Below are positions 11,681-23,479 of a DNA stretch of 64,000 nucleotides, in pieces; the stretch's first letter is position 1; each line of letters begins with the position of its first letter. Origin of the DNA: Gymnopus androsaceus JB14 (lineage: Eukaryota; Basidiomycota; Agaricomycetes; Agaricales; Omphalotaceae); assembly GCA_009733575.1 (NCBI GenBank), contig ML769389.1:1-64000 (forward strand), written 5' to 3'. The notes beneath the pieces are model-generated. The model made no database searches. It worked only from the letters and a program-made list of their open reading frames with translations, and had not been told where the DNA came from. Both the position numbers and the translations under genes were made by a program.

Positions 11681-12535
11681 TATTATCCATCCGTAGTCTA
11701 TCCAAACAAAGGATAAAGGACTGGGCAACCCAGAAACCGTAAACCATAAAAACCATTCGCTCCCTCGCACACGCGGCACAATACCCTTCTGGTTCTGGTT
11801 CTAGCATACTGTAGTTTTGGCGAAACTCTTACTGATTATTACAACCTTTGAAACAAAACGACGCCCAGCTGCCGCAGCCTAATACTGTGACATAGCCTCA
11901 ATGCCAAAACTCCGCGAGCTTTGAACAGCATCTGTCAAATCGAAGATAGAGGTCTGGTGTGCGCTTGATACAGCTCTTGAGGTACTACTCAAGATATCAG
12001 GATGGTCTCTCAATGCAAATTAGAGACTTACAGCCAAGTCCAGAGAATTGAGCTTCCTCGGCCTAGCACCAGTTAGGTCTTTTGTGACTTTCCCAGTTTC
12101 TAGCACATTCACCTTCACCCTGATGTTGATTGGGAAGCATGAAGTTTTCGAGCTGTAGTGATTTGGTTTTCAGTCAATGAAAGAGTGTAGATTTTTCTTT
12201 TACAGCTGGATGGATGTAGCAAAAATTGCCTATAGCTACTCATTGCTGAGACAAGAGATAGGACTCAAAGGCATCTGGCAGAGAAATTAACAATTTACAG
12301 TGGCCATGCCATGGTGGAGCGGTGTTTGGTTGTAAATAAAATCAGTAAGGAGAGTTTCGCCAAAGCGCCGGTTTACCTACCTACCCCAAAACTATGCTAC
12401 AATTTCGTAAACAGCTGTTAGCCGCATAATCCGAGTGCTTCTTCAGCATCCTTGTCAAAGAAAGCATTCAACATCACATAATGCACCAATTCTACTACTA
12501 CTATCATCCAGCAGATAAATAGAATAGCAAATTCC

Positions 12536-12543
12536 TATAAAAG
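12536..12543 (+). promoter_or_regulatory. TATA box of the FAD oxidase gene
   Basis: TATAAAAG lies about 51 bases before the ATG at 12594, close enough to imply a very short leader. Confidence 0.5.
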
Positions 12544-12593
12544 GGTGTCTGAAAGGTGTCTGAAATCTCTCTATCCCTCGTAACCCGTACAAC

Positions 12594-15104
12594 ATGAAGC
12601 TCACCTCTAATTTCTTTCTGCTCTTCCTTGGAGCACTCTTCATGCAAACTGCCCGATCCAAAGCACCCACATCTTTGGATTGGGCTGTCCTAAATGAAAC
12701 TCTTGGAGGGTGTCTCTATACAGCGAAACCCATTTCCTCTGCCTGTTTTCCAGACTTCGATGGCATATCCGTACCCCGAATTGAAGCCAGCTGCGAGATC
12801 ATTGAAGAAAACTATCTCAATGCGACTTTTCGCTCATCTCAGTTCGGCAGTTTCATGGCTCCGCAGTGGGAATCTTGCATGAGTGCCCACTCGCAGTGTA
12901 CGCTCGACTCTAGCGATCCCAGTGATTTCCTCGCTTGGACGGATCTTCCATGTGAACAAGGAAGCATGGCACCATATTATGTGCGTTCATGTTTCATGGA
13001 CTGCTTCTTGAATTAACAGATACTTGCGATATCTAGATTGACATTCAAAACTACACAGATGTCCAAATTGCCTTCAATTTCTCTAGTACCACAGGTGTTC
13101 CTTTGTCAATCAAGAACTCGGGCCATGATTTTTTTGGCCACTCGAGTATGGTAGGATCTTTGGCATTATGGGTCAGTGGCAGAGTATACGCACTGTGCAT
13201 TCTTTTCCTAAATCTGCTTTGTTAACAGACCAGAAATTTGAACCACGTTCGTCTTGCACAATAATAATATCGTTTGCCGCCATTTTAATACTCATTCACA
13301 GCTCTCTTTCAACGCATTCTTTGTACCCGATGGAGGCTCGGAGTCATATCCTGCGATGACTGTTGGTGTATGTATTTTGCCCATAGATTTGGACCAAGTG
13401 CTTAGACTGACTGTTTTGCATCATTGCCTTTAGGTGGGAGTCCCATGGGTAGATGCATATGCCTTTGCCAACTCCAACAATTTGACAATTGTTGGTGGAT
13501 ATGCAGAGACGGTAGGAGCTAGCGGAGAGTGGATCATGGTAGATCTCACTGGTCTGTTGTCTACCACTATGCTGATATAACCGTAGGGCAGTGGACACAG
13601 TGTTCTTTCTCTGGTTCTAGGTCTTGGAATTGACCGCGTGGTAAGCGCTGCCCGCTTTGCATCGCATTTATTTCCAGCTTAAAAACACTACAGCTGGAAT
13701 TCAAACTCGTCACTCCCGATGGCGAATACTGTACAGCCAACGCTTACACCAACTCCGATTTGTTTTGGGCGCTCAGAGGTGGTGGAGGAGGGACTTTTGG
13801 TGTTGTTTTGGAAACTACTTCTTTGGTGGAACCCAGAGCAATCAGTCTTCAAGTGTAAGGAAACGCGACCACACTGCCTTGTTGGTTAGAAGCTAACTTG
13901 TGCTTCCAATAGTGCCTCGGTTTCCTTCAACTCGACTTCCGAAACTGGACTCCAATTCTTCCAATTGCTTATTGATAATGGTCTTCAATGGGCACAGCAA
14001 GGCTGGGGAGGACATCTTGCTGTAAGCCTATTAGATGTTCATCCAGGTGTAAACTCATATTCAAACTTGAAACCTTCATTTTCAGATGAACAGATTTATC
14101 ATCATCAATCCACTGCTCATGCTAGAACAAGCCCAAACGTCAGTGCAAAATGTGACCGAATTTATACAAAGCCAAAACGGAACCGTGGTGATCGAAACAC
14201 TTCCTAATTTTTATTCTTTTTTTGTGAAATATACGATCCCTAATGAGGCGGTAAGCTTTCTGCAGCGTCTCCTATTGTCAAGCAGCATTGACATTAATTC
14301 ACTGCTTAGCATATAGGAACTGAAAACATCCTAGCAAGTCGACTCATTCCTTCATCCGTGTTTGAGACACAGGAGGGAAGAGACACGTTTTTGCAAGCTC
14401 TAGCTGATTTGCCGGCTGCTGCTCAGAGCGCCCTCACCATCACTGCTACTACACCTTTCTTGTACAATGCCACGGTGAATTCAACTAGTACGACTCCTGC
14501 ATGGCGAAATGCAGTGTGGCATGTAAGTCTCATTGATACCCTCCTTTATTTCTTCAATCCTGATTATGCCGTTTCAGTTTGTTGTTGGCACCGCATTTAC
14601 ATGGAACAGCACTGATGAAAGACAAAATCGCTACTTTCAAGGAGGCAAACAATTTTACTGAGACTCTCATTAGTATTGCTCCTGACTCTGGAGCATACAT
14701 GGTAAAAAATAGTGTTCGGTTGCCTGTTTTCTAGTATTAGACGACATTTCCAGAATGAAGCAAACGTATACGAGCCCAACTATGAACGTAAGTACGTCTT
14801 CCGTATGCCGATATTACCAGCTTTAACATTTCCTTTTCGGATATACAGAAACATTCTGGGGAGATAATTATCCTCAGCTTTTGACCATCAAGGAGAAGTA
14901 GTGAGATTTAATTCCTGTTTTCGTTTTCCATGGCACAAATACTCATGGGTATTTCAACAGCGACCCCTCAAGTCTGCTCGATTGTTGGAGATGCGGTGAG
15001 TACTTACATGGTTTAGGCACACCGCACTTGTACTGATTCCGTACTTCACAGTGGGCTGGAAAGGCGTAAACGATGCTCGATCGCAGTGTTATCTCTCTCT
15101 TTAG
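12594..15104 (+). CDS. Secreted FAD-linked oxidoreductase (BBE/VAO family)
   Basis: This is a secreted FAD oxidase of the berberine-bridge type. It starts with a signal peptide ([20 protein letters not shown]). The FAD domain has [12 protein letters not shown], where the His is the expected covalent FAD ligand, then [52 protein letters not shown] and [15 protein letters not shown]. The C-terminal BBE domain is near [19 protein letters not shown] and ends [11 protein letters not shown] count about 13 short introns, and most exons join in frame. The second FAD-linking Cys, usually in GGSCPTVG, is absent (GGYAETVG), so FAD is probably held through His only. One extra G near 14640 breaks the frame before the segment ANNFTETL. 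Many fungal relatives oxidise carbohydrates or secondary metabolites; the substrate here is unknown. Confidence 0.85.
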
Positions 15105-15619
15105 ATTCTAAATAGCGCGCGCAGGTTCCGACGATCTTAGAATCACCCCACAGGAGGGGAGACTCTGAGGTCAATTAAACGCTTCGATATTTCTTTGTTG
15201 TCACCATTTGTATTATTTACTAGTATAAGAATGGCAGTCCAACAGAAACGCCAAACACAATACCACGAAGAAAGATCAGTCATACTTGAATGATCAAATA
15301 TAAATAAATAAATAAAAACAGAAACTGGGTACAAGGTTACTGACCAGTGTGTCTCATTTTTTTCAAGTGGCCAAAGTATTAAGCTACAAGAGTATGAAGG
15401 AAAGGTAAAAGGGGTAAGAAGAAAAAAAAAAGAACGAAACGAAACGAAACATATATAATACGCTTCATTAGACAGACAGTCAATTGGGCAGTCGGTCGTC
15501 TGGTATCGTACCCCGCTTGCTGTACTCCACACCTGACACCCTCCTCGATCCTGATCTCATATCATCTCGTCAATCCACTAGACAGACAAAATCACAATAA
15601 GAAAACAACGAATTCAAGT
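15105..15619. other. Intergenic sequence grading into the Abp1 duplicate
   Basis: There is no independent gene. From about 15430 the sequence begins to resemble intron 4 of the Abp1 gene (AATACGCTTC word near 15457), so the duplication probably starts here. Confidence 0.45.
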
Positions 15620-16508
15620 AAAACTCACTAGTTGGTGGTAGTGGCGGAGCAGCGTCCGAAGCTTCTTGCTGTTCCATCCACAGAAGGATCCACGGATTCC
15701 AAAAGTTCAACATGGTTAGCTCGAAACATATCCTCCCCACTCTCCATAATACCAGATCACCAATATCGAGCTCCTCGATCCTCGGCACGATCTCTGCTTC
15801 ATGAAGTGTCAGTTTTTGATTCGGTTGCCTGCAGAGGGGGAGAGGAGGTACGTTAGTGTTCAAGTTACGCCAAACGTTTAACCAAATTCCAAACCAAAAT
15901 GGAATGGATCCGAAAACGCGAAACATGGAAGAAAACGCACCTCATAATCATACAAAACAATGCCACATACAAGCCTTCACCAACGACGGCCCGGTTTCCC
16001 CTTCTTCTTCCACTGGCTCCAGCTCCAGTTCTGGTTCTCTTACCACAGGCGCAGATGGAGGCAGTGGAGGAGGTGGTGGCGGAGGAGGCGGAGCTGTTGC
16101 TTCATGTATATGTGTAACAGGCGCAGAAGGAGGTGAAGGCGGAGGAAGCGAAGAAGGTACACTCGCACTCGCACTTGTCTGAGGAGCAGAAGGACAAGGA
16201 GCTGGAGGCGGAAGCGGCGGAGTCACGGATGCGGGAGTATCCCAGTTTTCTTCTGCTTCTTCGTTGTCATGTTGAGCCAGAAGCCTGAATGCTGGAGCTG
16301 GGGCAGGGAGAGCAACTCTCGAAGCTGAGGCTGGAGCCGGAGCCGAAGTCGAAGTCGACCCACCTAGCTTCATAGTACCGAATCTACCTATGAGGATCGA
16401 ACGGCAAGAGCAGGTGTAGGTCGGCTGAATGAAGACGTGGGACCACGTTAGTTTATTAGTACCTGTACCAGACCTCGACACAGCTTCCAAGCTTGCTTTT
16501 TGGGCCAT
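15620..16508 (-). pseudogene. Partial, broken copy of Abp1
   Basis: This is a diverged duplicate of the middle of the Abp1 gene at 7263-9848, in the same orientation. On the minus strand it preserves TGTNKLTWS, FGTMKLGGS, FRLLAQ, EENWDTPA, long polyproline runs, VREPELELEP and part of the first SH3 domain (TLHEAEIVPRIEELD). The ADF-H domain and the second SH3 domain are missing, and the frame changes repeatedly. In the SH3 remnant the codons for the WWSG core are gone. The copy retains intron-like sequence, so it arose by DNA duplication and not by retroposition. Confidence 0.8.
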
Positions 16509-16872
16509 TCACTTGGCTCTGGATTATCTCTTCCCACTTCGGGATTACTGTGACCCTTTACAACTTTGAGAGGGTGTGAAAATCATGTTGCGATTGAGAC
16601 AGATCTTTGCAGATTGGACAGAAGAAGGGCGAAGTATCATCGTATGCTCATTAACTGAGTATGATATGCCAGTATGATGCTGGCGCGTGTGTTTGTTGAG
16701 GTCGTTAGGCGCAAAGCAGCCGGAGATTCTGCATTACTATTACTATTAGGATTGAAGCTTACTTGCCGGTGGAAAGAACAGGAACACTGCCACATTATTT
16801 ACGCCAGTTTGTCTATCTCCTCCGCTGTGTTTGTTTCCAAACCTGTCGCCTTTCGAAATCAGCGTCGCGCCA
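16509..16872. other. Intergenic/promoter stretch before the FYR gene
   Basis: No gene is seen. The longer frame that runs into the FYR gene from 16831 has no ATG before 16873. Confidence 0.5.
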
Positions 16873-18356
16873 ATGATTAACGAATCTGAATCCTTGACAC
16901 AACCACCATCGACATCGACTACTCCATTGCCAGCGAGTAACTCCATTACCGCACAATCGCCTGCAGCAGCGTCATCATCATCATCGTCGTCGACCTTTGC
17001 CCATGCAGAATCGAATTCCAATAAACGCGTCTCGAATGATACGAATGCGAGAACGGTGAAGAGGGCCAAGATTAGTTCCGCTCTGGATGCTAGCGGAAAG
17101 GAGCCTGTGGCAGATAATTCGACGACCGTGGATGAGAATATGGGTACGGGTACGTTGCTTCTCCTTTTTTTTGCGCCTTCTTATCCGTCCTTAGATCAAG
17201 ACACGAACGCGAATCAGAAACACGAAAACACAGCAAATTCTGTGGGTTCATCGACGTCGCCGACGTCTTTAAATGGTACTACCAGCCAAGTTCCTCAAAT
17301 TGCCTCATCCCCGCTTTCTTCAAACCCCTACGCAATCTACCTAGCCGCATGTGGTTCTGGTACAGCTACGAATACATCTACGATTCCACCCATGAATAAT
17401 CCGTACTATTACTTGACTCTTCCGAATACAATGTCGATGTATTATCCGAATCCTGTACCGGGACCAGGATCAACTTCGAGGCCAGTGGTACCAACCCCTT
17501 CCGCTTCCTCTCTCCCCAAAGCAAAACCCAAACGGCCAAAATCGCACACACCCACAACCAAATCCCACTCTGTCCCGCTCATCCCACGCGATCCCAATAC
17601 GCATCTGCCTCTTCTCCCTCTCACCGTAGGGATAATGACCGTGTATGACCTGGGTACGGTGTGTTTTAGAGAGGGATTTCATACGGAGAGGTATATCTTT
17701 CCTGTCGGGTATCGTGTTAGTAGGTGGGTGAAATGTCCTTCCCTTGTTCCTTCTTTTTTCGTTCATGCTATCCATCCCTATCCTATCCTCGTACCAACCC
17801 ATAACCACATCTAGACGTTACCTCTCAACCCTCTCCCCAACCCAGACTACCACCTATACTTGTAACATACTCGATGGTATCGACGGCCCCAAATTCCAAG
17901 TCGTTCCGGTAGATAATCCAGCAGCAGGCACAGTAATCAGTGGAACGCCGACGGGAGCTTGGGGAGGTATTGTGAGAGAGGCTAATAGGGTGAGTGAGAC
18001 GTTCATTCTTCGTTCTCCATGCTATCTTCTACGTGCTACATGCTTTTTTTTACTCTACGTTAACTGACCTTTACTCCCCTCGCTCTTCCTTCCTGCTCCT
18101 ACGCATTGTTTGCTTCCGCATATTGCTTTCGCTGCCTTGCTCCGCCCGCTAGATCCGAAACCGCCAACACTCAAACTCCGTCTCTGGCCCAGACTTTTTC
18201 GGGCTGGGACAAGGTGTTATCAGGTGTTTGATTCAGCAGTTGAAGGGGGCTGAGAGGTTGGCGGCGCCAGGAACGATGAGTGGGCTGCCCTCTACGAATG
18301 GGGTGGCCTCTCTACGGATAATACAAATAATATGGGCACAGGAACTGGAACGGTGA
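16873..18356 (+). CDS. FYRN/FYRC-domain nuclear protein (TBRG1-like)
   Basis: The exons are 16873-17149, 17195-17723, 17815-17989 and 18153-18356, in consistent phase, giving at least 394 aa. The N-terminal 200 residues are Ser/Thr/Pro-rich and of low complexity, with a basic patch (KAKPKRPK). The FYRN part reads VYDLGTVCF, then FPVGYRVSRRYLS; the FYRC part reads ISGTPTGAWGGIVREANR, then GPDFFGLGQGVIRCLIQQL. These F/Y-rich motifs are found in chromatin-associated proteins such as TBRG1 and KMT2. The first in-frame ATG was chosen as start. After 18356 the sequence still looks coding in other frames (QGVQLRPTCQLTLEF, then YVWQNYIEGGPLGGRHAA up to 18749), so the true C-terminus is probably longer and interrupted by one or two frame breaks. 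Confidence 0.8.
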
Positions 18357-19578
18357 CGAGTACAGTGCGCGCACCGCAAGGAGTCCAACTCCGACCCACA
18401 TGCCAACTCACACTTGAATTCAAACCTTGCTGCCCCGGTATATGTATGGCAAAATTACATTGAAGGAGGTCCACTTGGAGGACGACATGCTGCTGTGGTG
18501 CCTGCGTTGCCGGAGGAGATGGGCGTGCGGGTGCAGGCTCATCATGATCATACACCAACACAGACCACGACACTGACACCGACTCTGATGCAGACGACGA
18601 CGGGCCCGGGCGTGGGTGTACATTCGAGCTCGATAGCTGGGGAAGTGACGACGACATCGTTCATAATCAGAAGTCTGCATCAGCATTCGAATCTTCCTCG
18701 AGACGACTCGGAATCCGGCTCCAGAGACTGGGAGTGTAGGTGCAGGTGAACGAGGACGAGGCGGAGGAGGCGGAGGTGCAAATGGGAATGGGCCGGGGAG
18801 GAAGTGGTAGGGATAGTGCTGATGTTGGTCCTGGCGCTGGCGCTGATGAAGCAGGTAATCGGACCTGATGTACAGACTGAAAGTTCAAGCAGTATTGGCT
18901 GTTGGTGCTTTGACGACAGCCACGACGACGACTCTCCTTCCAACGAATCCAACTCTGACTCTAAATCCAGCCCAAAATCCTTCCGCATCCTCCTCATCCG
19001 GTCTTGTGCATGTACCTCCTGACTCGGAGCTCCCGCCTCAGGCTTGATCAGCCAACACATGTGCAAGCTCGATATGTACTTTGGTTTGCACAAGTGCATA
19101 CTGTATACAGATATGAACGAATGAAAATCAAAGAAAGATACTACATATATTGAAGAAGTGTCAAGCTTGTAGCCATAAGGGTTTATTACATTTGTATACA
19201 TTATTTGTGTCTGGGGCTCACAAGCACAATGTTTTGGCATAAGTACATACAGTACATACAGATTTGAGCAAATAAAGATTAAATGCACTACTGCAGAACA
19301 AAAATCAATGAAAAATATGTTTAATCAAATTGCAGTAAGTCTTGAGTAAGTCTGCTGATTCGGAGTAAGTATCCTGGAGAAGCTTTAAAAAGGACTTGAT
19401 ACTATGCATCATAGTATATGAAATGTGAATTTGGAACACCTGTCTGCGTGCTCTCAATATACTCTATGCATGGTGCAGAGTAATATCAATGGTACACTCA
19501 TACAAAAAGCAAAATAAGTAAATAATTAGAAGAAGAATAAAAACGTTAATCAATACTTAGTGGTGTCTACGGTCAAGC

Positions 19579-19670
19579 CTGGGACTGGGAGCTGAACCCA
19601 GTTTTTGCGCGCATCGTTGGCTTCAGTAAGTATACCGACGTGACAGGCATGTATAATACTTACCCGGGAG
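19579..19670 (-). pseudogene. tRNA-Asp(GTC)-like relic
   Basis: On the minus strand it begins CTCCCGGG and has CCTGTCA, the anticodon-loop word of tRNA-Asp(GTC), then an inserted stretch, GCGCGC, and a T-arm-like CTGGGTTCAGCTCCCAG. The acceptor ends pair only partly, so it is probably not functional. Confidence 0.4.
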
Positions 19671-19946
19671 ATACCACAACCTTGTTACAATATTCTAGAT
19701 CTCGGGCCATGTTTGAGTTTTGGAAATTGGATCTCTATCTCCACTTATACTACTACGGAGTAAATACTGCACTTTGTTATCAACAGACGGATTTTATCAA
19801 CTCGGGCAGTATTTGCAGCTACTCCTTACATTCGCTAAATTGTTGTAGAACAATTACAAAACACTGCGAGTCGGCGTATAAAGACCCAAACACTAGAAAC
19901 ATAGTCAAAAAAAACCAAGTAACTACTACTACTCTACGGAATTCAT

Positions 19947-20026
19947 CTCCCTGGCTGTGAGTCGAACCCAGCTTTCGCGCGCTCCAGTTAATTAGTGACA
20001 GGCGCGTGTACTAACCGATATACAGA
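19947..20026 (-). pseudogene. tRNA-Asp(GTC)-like relic without 5' acceptor half
   Basis: On the minus strand it reads ATCGGTTAGTACACGCG, CCTGTCA, an intron-like insert of about 13 bases, GCGCGCGAAAG, then GCTGGGTTCGACTCACAGC and CCAGGGAG. The 5' acceptor strand (CTCCCTGG) is missing. It is closely related to the better preserved copy at 23077-23175. Confidence 0.45.
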
Positions 20027-20280
20027 CTCGTATATATTTATCCGATCGATGCTCCCGCCAATTTCCGGCAATTTTTCGGCGATGCATTCAGGGGTGCCGG
20101 AGCGGGGATACGGGGACCAAGACAGGCGGACTCCATGCTTGTTGTTCTCGACTTTTACGTTGGCCACGGATCTTTGACGACGACAATTTACAGTCTCTCA
20201 TCGGTGCGTTTCCTCATCGTTTGCTCGCTTCAGCCAATCCAATCCGATTTGAAGAGATTAGTACGATACGATACAACACG

Positions 20281-22708
20281 ATGGGAAACACACAATCCCA
20301 AAACCCCAACTTTTCTTCGAGCCCAGGAACACCCTCCTCTCGCCGATTTGGTTCTCCGAAGCCCAAGGCTCGAGCTATGTATGGGACGCCTCCTCGATCT
20401 CTAACTCCGAGACGACCCGAGGCGCAAGCACAGTCGCATTCGCCGAGACGCTCGAGCTCGTTGAGAGGTGGTTCTGGTGGTCGTCCTGGCGGCAGAGAAC
20501 GGGAACGAGAACGAGAACGAGAACGAGATACATTCGTGCATCGATCCCTGCGGACGAAGAAAAAGAGTCTCGAATTACCTGATTTGTCCTCTCTCACTAC
20601 CGTTTCGATTGATCTCCCAGCTCCTGCGGCTGCTGCTGCTACTCCTACTCCCATTACACAGTTCCTTGCACCTGGCGTGGGTATTAGCTCAAGTCCGCCT
20701 GACAGTCGGGATTTCGGGTTTAATGCAGGAAATGGAGACGATGATGGACTCGGAAAAAGACCTTATATCGTCCGTTCCACGATTACTTTTCCAGCTAGTC
20801 TTATCGGGTCCAAGGTGGCGACCAGTTCTGCTGTTTCCACGTCTACGACTACCAATACAATAACTAATGCTACTCCGCCCACTTCCCTCGCTTCCACCGA
20901 CCCCTTGACGTTGGCCGTTAATCCCCGCGCAAGTGAAGGCGAGGCAACGTATTTGGTCAAAATCTCATGGCATGGTGGTGGACAGGAGGTATTTCTTACT
21001 AGAGCGGGCGATGATGATTGGAATGGGAGGCGGAAAATGGACGAGGAGTCGACGACTGGAGGAGCAATTGCAGCTCCAGTCCCTCCTGAATCAGGCTCTA
21101 ATTCCGAAGTAGGAGGTACAGCTGCCTCTGATGTATCTTCCTCAGCTCCCACAACATTCTCAACCATAATCGCCCTCCCCCGTGGAACCCACCATCTCCG
21201 CTTCTTCGTCGACGGCCAACACAGAGTCGCAGATGATCTCCCTACTGCGGTAGACGATAACGGGAGTTTGGCCAATTATGTTGCAGTCGGGCTGGACGCA
21301 GTTGGGCCTGCTCCTGGGTCTGCGGAAGGCCTTGCTTCTGCGTCTGCGTCTGGATCTGGATTTGGGTTCATTCAGAGTGAGAACCAAAGCGTAAGTCTGA
21401 TAAGTGAGACCCAGAGTGTTGTGGCATTGGAAGGCGAGCCTATCGAAGGCGACGTTGATGTTCCTACCGAGGACGACCCCATAAAACGTCAAGAAAGCTT
21501 CTGGTCTACGGATGACCATGATCAGGACGACCACAGTCCAAGTGGTCCTAACTCACTTTCTGGGTCTCCTTTAATGCCGCTGGCGACTTTGGATGGCACA
21601 CCTTCGAATGGGGGCAAGTTGTCGACTGCGGCAACGAAAGGCAAGGCCAAGTCCAAAGCCCCATATGTGCCGAAATGGACACAAGAGATACCTCTAGAAC
21701 TATTGGAGGCTGCAGCAGAGGAAGAAACGTATTTGGCGTATCAGAATGAGGTTGAGAATGCACATGCGTGAGTATTACCCTTGATTCGTCTCTTCCATCC
21801 TAACCTAGCCTTCCACAGCGCCGGCCGCCGCATCCACATCACAGGATTCGTTCCCCTCCCCAACATCCCTCCTGCTCCCAAACTTCCTCGATACCTCGAA
21901 AAAGTCATCCTCAACTCTGTGAATGCCGCTGCTGCGCCACGTCCGAGTGGGACTGCGAGTCCGACGAGTAGTAGAGGGGGTAGTCCTGGCTTGTCTCAGG
22001 CTGGCGGAGGCTCAGGTAACATGGCAGGAATCGGTTCCAGTTCCGGTTACGGCGTCAATGGACATGGATATGGTGTGCTGGGTGAACGTATCACTAGGGA
22101 CCGGGAGAGGGACAGAGGACATGGACATTCGCGTTCACCTTCTGGCTCCGAAGCTAGAGAGGGGAGACGAAGAGACCGCGAACGAGAGTGGAGGAGTATG
22201 GGGTTGACTACTGGGGAACGTGAACGTGAACAGGGCGTGAATGGTGGTGGCGACAGGGAAAGGGACAGAGACAGCAGACCGTTACCCATAACCACTGCGT
22301 CTGGAACAGACGTTACCAACCCCAGTTCAAATCCAAATCCCAGACCGACGTCCCCACTCAACCCCAACTCGATCCCATCCCTCCATTCTCCGGACTCTTG
22401 AACCTCAACTCGAATCCAAATATCGTCCCAGCGCAAGATTTAGTAACAGCAGACGACACCTCCGTCCTCCCTGTTCCTTCGCATGTCGTGTTGGGGCATT
22501 TGGGGACCAGTGCGATTAAGGATGGAGTGTTGGCTGTTGGGGATACGGTTAGGTATCGGCAGAAGGTATGTGTATGCTGTTTGATACTGTGTTGAGGGGT
22601 TTTCTTTTAATGTTTATTTGGGTGGACGACTGGATGCTGACTGTTTGCTGCCTCCATCACTTCTTTCTCTAGTTCTTCACAACGGTCTACTACAAGCCCA
22701 CCTCGTAG
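20281..22708 (+). CDS. gal83: SNF1/AMPK beta subunit (Gal83/Sip2-like)
   Basis: This is the scaffold subunit of the SNF1 kinase, which controls energy and carbon-source responses. It starts MGNTQSQ, an N-myristoylation consensus. Exon 1 (20281-21767) holds a Ser/Pro- and Arg/Glu-rich N-terminus and a CBM48 glycogen-binding domain (YLVKISWHGGGQEVFLTRAG, then LPRGTHHLRFFVDGQHR). The C-terminal ASC domain begins VPKWTQEIPLELLEAAAEEE and continues after a 51-nt intron with LPRYLEKVILN. About 180 low-complexity residues follow (GERERE and DRERD repeats) before the domain ends with SHVVLGHLGTSAIKDGV and, after the intron at 22566-22672, FFTTVYYKPTS. Near 22371 the frame shifts by one base, from SPLNPNS to PIPPFSGLLNLNSNPN; I cannot place an intron there. 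Confidence 0.9.
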
Positions 22709-23076
22709 ATTCGAAGTTGACGGGTCGTCCTTTGGCGGATGAATCATAGCGTTCGTCTGCGCTGTGACAAAGATTTTAAACGTTAAAGGGTGAAGGTGGA
22801 GAGGGTGATTATGACCATGAACGTCGTCGGGTCGAAGTAAACGATTAACGATGTTTGGATTGGAATTCGGAATCACGATGTGCGCGCGTTGGGAGTGCAA
22901 GCCGGAGATGGTACACCGGGGGAATGAGGTTGCTGAAGCAACTTAATGGTCCCTTATCTAAATGAGCTACTCAAGTAAGTAGTGCATAGATTGTATTGTA
23001 AAATAAGTAAGCTGCTAAGAGCAAGCAAGTACATTTATTAAGTACAAAAGCCTGACCTAAATTCTCCGATAAATAA

Positions 23077-23175
23077 CTCCCTGGTAGTATATCGATAATC
23101 GGTTAGTACACGCGCTTGTCAGAGTGTACTATCATCTGTGCGCGCGAAAGCTGGGTTCGACTCCCAGCCAGGGAG
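23077..23175 (+). tRNA. tRNA-Asp(GTC)-like gene with anticodon-loop intron (possibly a pseudogene)
   Basis: The acceptor strands CTCCCTGG and CCAGGGAG pair over 8 bases. The T-arm is GCTGGG-TTCGACT-CCCAGC, with a good B box. The anticodon arm has stem CGCGC/GCGCG and loop TTGTCA, giving anticodon GTC, followed by an insert of about 17 bases where tRNA introns normally lie. The D-arm is odd: TAGTATATCGATAATCGGTTAGTA is about 7 bases longer than usual and contains the palindrome TATCGATA. It may be a functional intron-containing tRNA or a well preserved relic. Related degenerate copies lie within 4 kb. Confidence 0.5.
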
Positions 23176-23479
23176 ATAAATAGGGAACATGGCTTGGTTT
23201 TTCCTCGTTACCCGAACTTTTGTAGTCAACTAAACTGAATCTTATTGATCCAAGATCAAGTAAAAAATCATAATGGTTGAAATTAAAATCACAATTTGCA
23301 GGCCCAGGATGTCTGCTAGCAAGGCGCGCTTATCAGAGGATAAGCTGAGCGCTCAGCATCTAGGCACTCAGTCATCTTGATCCTGACTCTCATCGCTGCC
23401 AATTTTTGCATTGGTTTCTTGAGTCTCCCAACCCACCCATCCCATGTTGATGGTCCCTCAGTCATAATTATCTGTTATA

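Larger units (their letters stand above)
9849..12593. other. Repeat-rich intergenic region
   Basis: No gene is supported here. The region holds tRNA-derived units on the minus strand (9950-10445) and two short inverted-repeat elements (10471-10785 and 11505-11680), all listed separately. The rest is unremarkable AT-rich sequence leading into the promoter of the oxidase gene at 12594. Confidence 0.6.
18750..20280. other. Intergenic region with two tRNA-Asp-like relics
   Basis: No protein gene is supported. Two tRNA-like sequences lie on the minus strand at 19579-19670 and 19947-20026 (listed separately). The last 100 bases are the leader of the AMPK beta gene. Confidence 0.55.

Noticed and set aside
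16831..16872. An earlier start for the FYR protein at 16831
   Set aside because: The codon is TTG; the first in-frame ATG is at 16873.
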